Source: Quillaja saponaria (lineage: Eukaryota; Streptophyta; Magnoliopsida; Fabales; Quillajaceae). From it: a DNA stretch of 64,000 bases. Location of the stretch: contig CM055612.1 in NCBI GenBank assembly GCA_029379385.1, positions 9,610,001 through 9,674,000 of the forward strand. The letters run 5' to 3'. The notes below the pieces were generated by a model. It made no database searches, was not told the DNA's origin, and saw only the letters and a list, made by a program, of their open reading frames with translations. Both the position numbers and the translations under genes were made by a program. Of this stretch, positions 61,660 through 64,000 are shown piece after piece (the first letter of the stretch is position 1; each line of letters begins with the position of its first letter).

Positions 61660-62256
61660 TGTGGAATTTTAACCTAACTTCTTATTTGAAGGCTTCTTAA
61701 TTAATTTATTCTTGATAAGTAAGAAATAACTAATTAGATGTTGAAAAAAATTATCTTATTAATTTATTCTTAGTGGGCAAAGAATAACTAATTAGAAATT
61801 GATGAGATTTTCTAATTAGAAATTGATGAGATTTTCTAATTAGATTTACCTTAGTGGAAAAGTAAATCTAATTAGATGATTGTAAAGTTTTCATAAGTGG
61901 AAGAAAAAGTTTGTTTGTTAGGCGGGCTTGTGAGAGTTGTAAATATGAAAAAAAAAAAAAAGATGTAATATTTGTGGGAGACTCTCTAGGGATAAGGGTG
62001 CAAGAGAGATTAGTAGAATTGTGGTCTGAGTGAGTGAGAACATTATGTGTAGAGTGGATTTTTTCAATGTAATATTTCTTGGAATATTAGTGAATTATTT
62101 TCTCATCCGTGGATATAGGCAAGGGGCCGAACCACGTTATATTTTGTGTTGATCTTTATTTATTTTCTCTTTTATTTATATTTATGGTTATTATCCTTTG
62201 TTATTTTTACTATAACTCATTGAACGTTGAAGAGGAATTTCGTATAATTCCCAACA
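61660..62256 (+). mobile_element. Copia-type LTR with degenerate primer-binding site
   Basis: A ~597 bp LTR from TGTGGAATTTTAACC to TATAATTCCCAACA. It is followed by AGTGTTATTAGAGC (62257), a degenerate form of the initiator-tRNA-Met site (usually TGGTATCAGAGC). A 23-base word (AATTAGAAATTGATGAGATTTTCT) is tandemly doubled near 61790-61840. Only about 70 bases of internal sequence follow before a CACTA-like end. Start inferred from TG/CA rules; no second LTR in the window. Confidence 0.65.
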
Positions 62257-62322
62257 AGTGTTATTAGAGCTAAGTTCAATTGGGATGAGTGGATAGCTCA
62301 AGAGAATTTTGGTGAAAGTAGA

Positions 62323-64000
62323 GCATTGCAAGAAAAATGCTCTTTACCGACCAACTTGGTTGGCGGTAAAGATGGAAAAGTTGGTTGCTAAAGACTTACC
62401 GACCAACTTTGTCTTTAGCAACCAACTTTTGGTCGGCAAAGCGTGGTAGCTAAATTTGAGGTAAGTAATACATACCAACCATAGAGTTGGTTGGTAATGT
62501 GCATTTTTGCTTAAAAAAATACTGACTAACCATAAGGTTGGTCGGTGATACTTCAGTTTGTTTCAAAAAAAATAAAAAACTTAATTTTCAAAACTTTGAC
62601 AGAAAGGAAAAGAATGTGATCAGAACGACAACTACAGAGGTTGTATAACAACAACTAGTAGTTAATCAGCAATATTTACAGAGATTGTGATACAATTATA
62701 ATTTACAAATATATATGTTGACAGATATTAAGAATGCAAAAAATTCCTTTGGAGAGCTGTTGTGGATATCAATTGTGATGCTTCCATTATAAGCAAGCAG
62801 TTGAAGGATGCAAACAAAGTGGTAGGCAAGCTATTCTACTGAAATTTTGAACCAAACACAAGACCAACTCATCACACTGACAAAACAAATAATTAGGTGA
62901 AGTTTGAAAATAATAAGGTGAAGTATGCATACTACAGGGAGAGATTTTAGCAATTTATGTACAAACATCAATGAGATGCACATTGCAAAGTAAATATATG
63001 TTATGGAAAATTAGGAAATCCAAAAGTTATTCCCTTCTATAGCTAATACTCACAAATACTTTAAAGTTAGAAGTTTTTTTTCCCCATAACTAGTAATAAT
63101 ATAATTAGGATTAGTGAAACATACAAGCTCAAAGTTACAAGTTTGAAAACTTGTAGCTACTCAATTACATCACTTGTCCAAACTCACCATATGTGATGAA
63201 AATGAAAGTTCTTTTGTAATTTTACTTGTTTTTAAAGTTTAGACCAGTTCAAAAATGGAAATTGTTGCACTTGTAGATTGTCCTGTTATGTCTAATATAA
63301 TTTTATTATCTTAAGTAAATTGTTAAACTATGTTTCTAATCAATTTTAGCCCTAGAAAGTGATTGACTCTAGTACAGTATTGGAGAAGTAAAACTTACTT
63401 GCAAGTCAGAAACTCTCTTTGCATAAGCATGATGAATATCACTGATAAAAGAAACATAATTTTTTATCATTACTTCTAATTGAAATTGGAATTTCATGTT
63501 CAACCATAGTTTACTAAACACATGGAATGAACTCAGTTAAAGAAATGAAGGCTACACCAAATTACTTGCAATTCCAAACCAGTGAACCACAATATTCACA
63601 AACAATAAACATAAGTCGAAACGATTTAAAATGGTGTAGGATCTAACCTGACAAGATCAATGAAAGCTACAGTCATCAAGACCAAGTTGACAAAAACAAT
63701 AGAGAGCTAAGGGATACAATCTAGCTAATGGTACCAAGTTAAGCTCACTACCAAAGAAGAAAGAAGAAAATAAAAAAAATTATATGAATTACAATCTAGC
63801 TAAGGGGTTTCTCCCTCTACTTACTCCCATCCATTCTAATGCTTGAGTTAAACTCAGACATACATTGCATGAAGAAAAATGTTTTAGAAAAATGGCATAT
63901 ATCATTAGTCATTATCATGCATGTGTTTCAACACACACAAACTGGCCCTACCTTTCCAACATCCAATGGCTATGGTGGAATTATTTACTTTGGAAGAATC
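62323..64000 (+). mobile_element. CACTA (En/Spm)-like element end with subterminal repeats
   Basis: CATTGCAAGAAAAATGC at 62324 resembles the common CACTA terminus CACTACAAGAAAA, with one base lost and one changed. The next ~230 bases carry repeated, often palindromic GACCAACTT / AGTTGGT(C/T)GG words (about 62345, 62397, 62421, 62473, 62531), as expected of subterminal transposase-binding sites. No transposase is readable up to the window end, so the 3' limit is unknown and the right boundary given is simply the edge. Confidence 0.6.

Noticed and set aside
1..64000. CRISPR arrays, operons, riboswitches or a biosynthetic gene cluster
   Set aside because: No spaced direct-repeat array of CRISPR type, no bacterial features, and neighbouring genes belong to unrelated pathways.

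Overview
This is a 64 kb stretch of AT-rich nuclear DNA from a dicot land plant. The evidence is GT-AG introns, plant-specific gene families (ATXR5/6 methyltransferase, CYP89 P450, Dof factor, PLS-type PPR, SAUL1/PUB44-type ARM protein), a decayed plastid rDNA insertion, and Copia/CACTA-type transposon debris. I cannot name the species; the gene set looks like a rosid, but that is an impression only.

Layout, left to right. 1-1909 (-): 5' five exons of an ATXR5/6-type H3K27 monomethyltransferase with PHD finger and PCNA-binding box, running off the left edge, with two E2F-type sites upstream and a one-base frame break in exon 3. About 2.9-6.6 kb is transposon debris: a LINE RNase H relic, a possible CACTA transposase relic and a diverged ~170 bp tandem array. 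8324-9868 (+): intact single-exon CYP89-type P450. 10-17 kb: an unassigned coding-like relic, a 462 bp tandem triplication and a GC-richer promoter-like island. 17.3-19.3 kb: nuclear copy of plastid 16S rDNA-trnI. 21.7-22.4 kb: element with long inverted terminal repeats. 23387-24679 (+): Dof zinc-finger factor of the DOF4.6/DOF1.8 type. 29425-31983 (+): E/E+ class PPR protein. 32772-34411 (-): Yippee-like zinc protein, with a decayed partial copy 2.5 kb away beside a non-autonomous LTR retrotransposon (37.2-39.7 kb). 43013-48487 (+): nuclear-speckle RRM protein (NSR type) with a 3.2 kb first intron and a one-base frame break. 55279-58480 (+): intact six-exon oligopeptide transporter. 59083-61277 (-): dead SAUL1/PUB44-like ARM-repeat pseudogene split by a 425 bp solo LTR. 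61660-right edge: Copia-type LTR with a CACTA-like element start inside it.

The genes are ordinary, independently transcribed plant genes with no sign of a pathway cluster. I found no novel biological system. What deserves a second look is structural: one-base frame breaks in two otherwise conserved genes (assembly error or recent pseudogenes), the deamination-decayed plastid insertion, nested transposons, and several recent tandem duplications.
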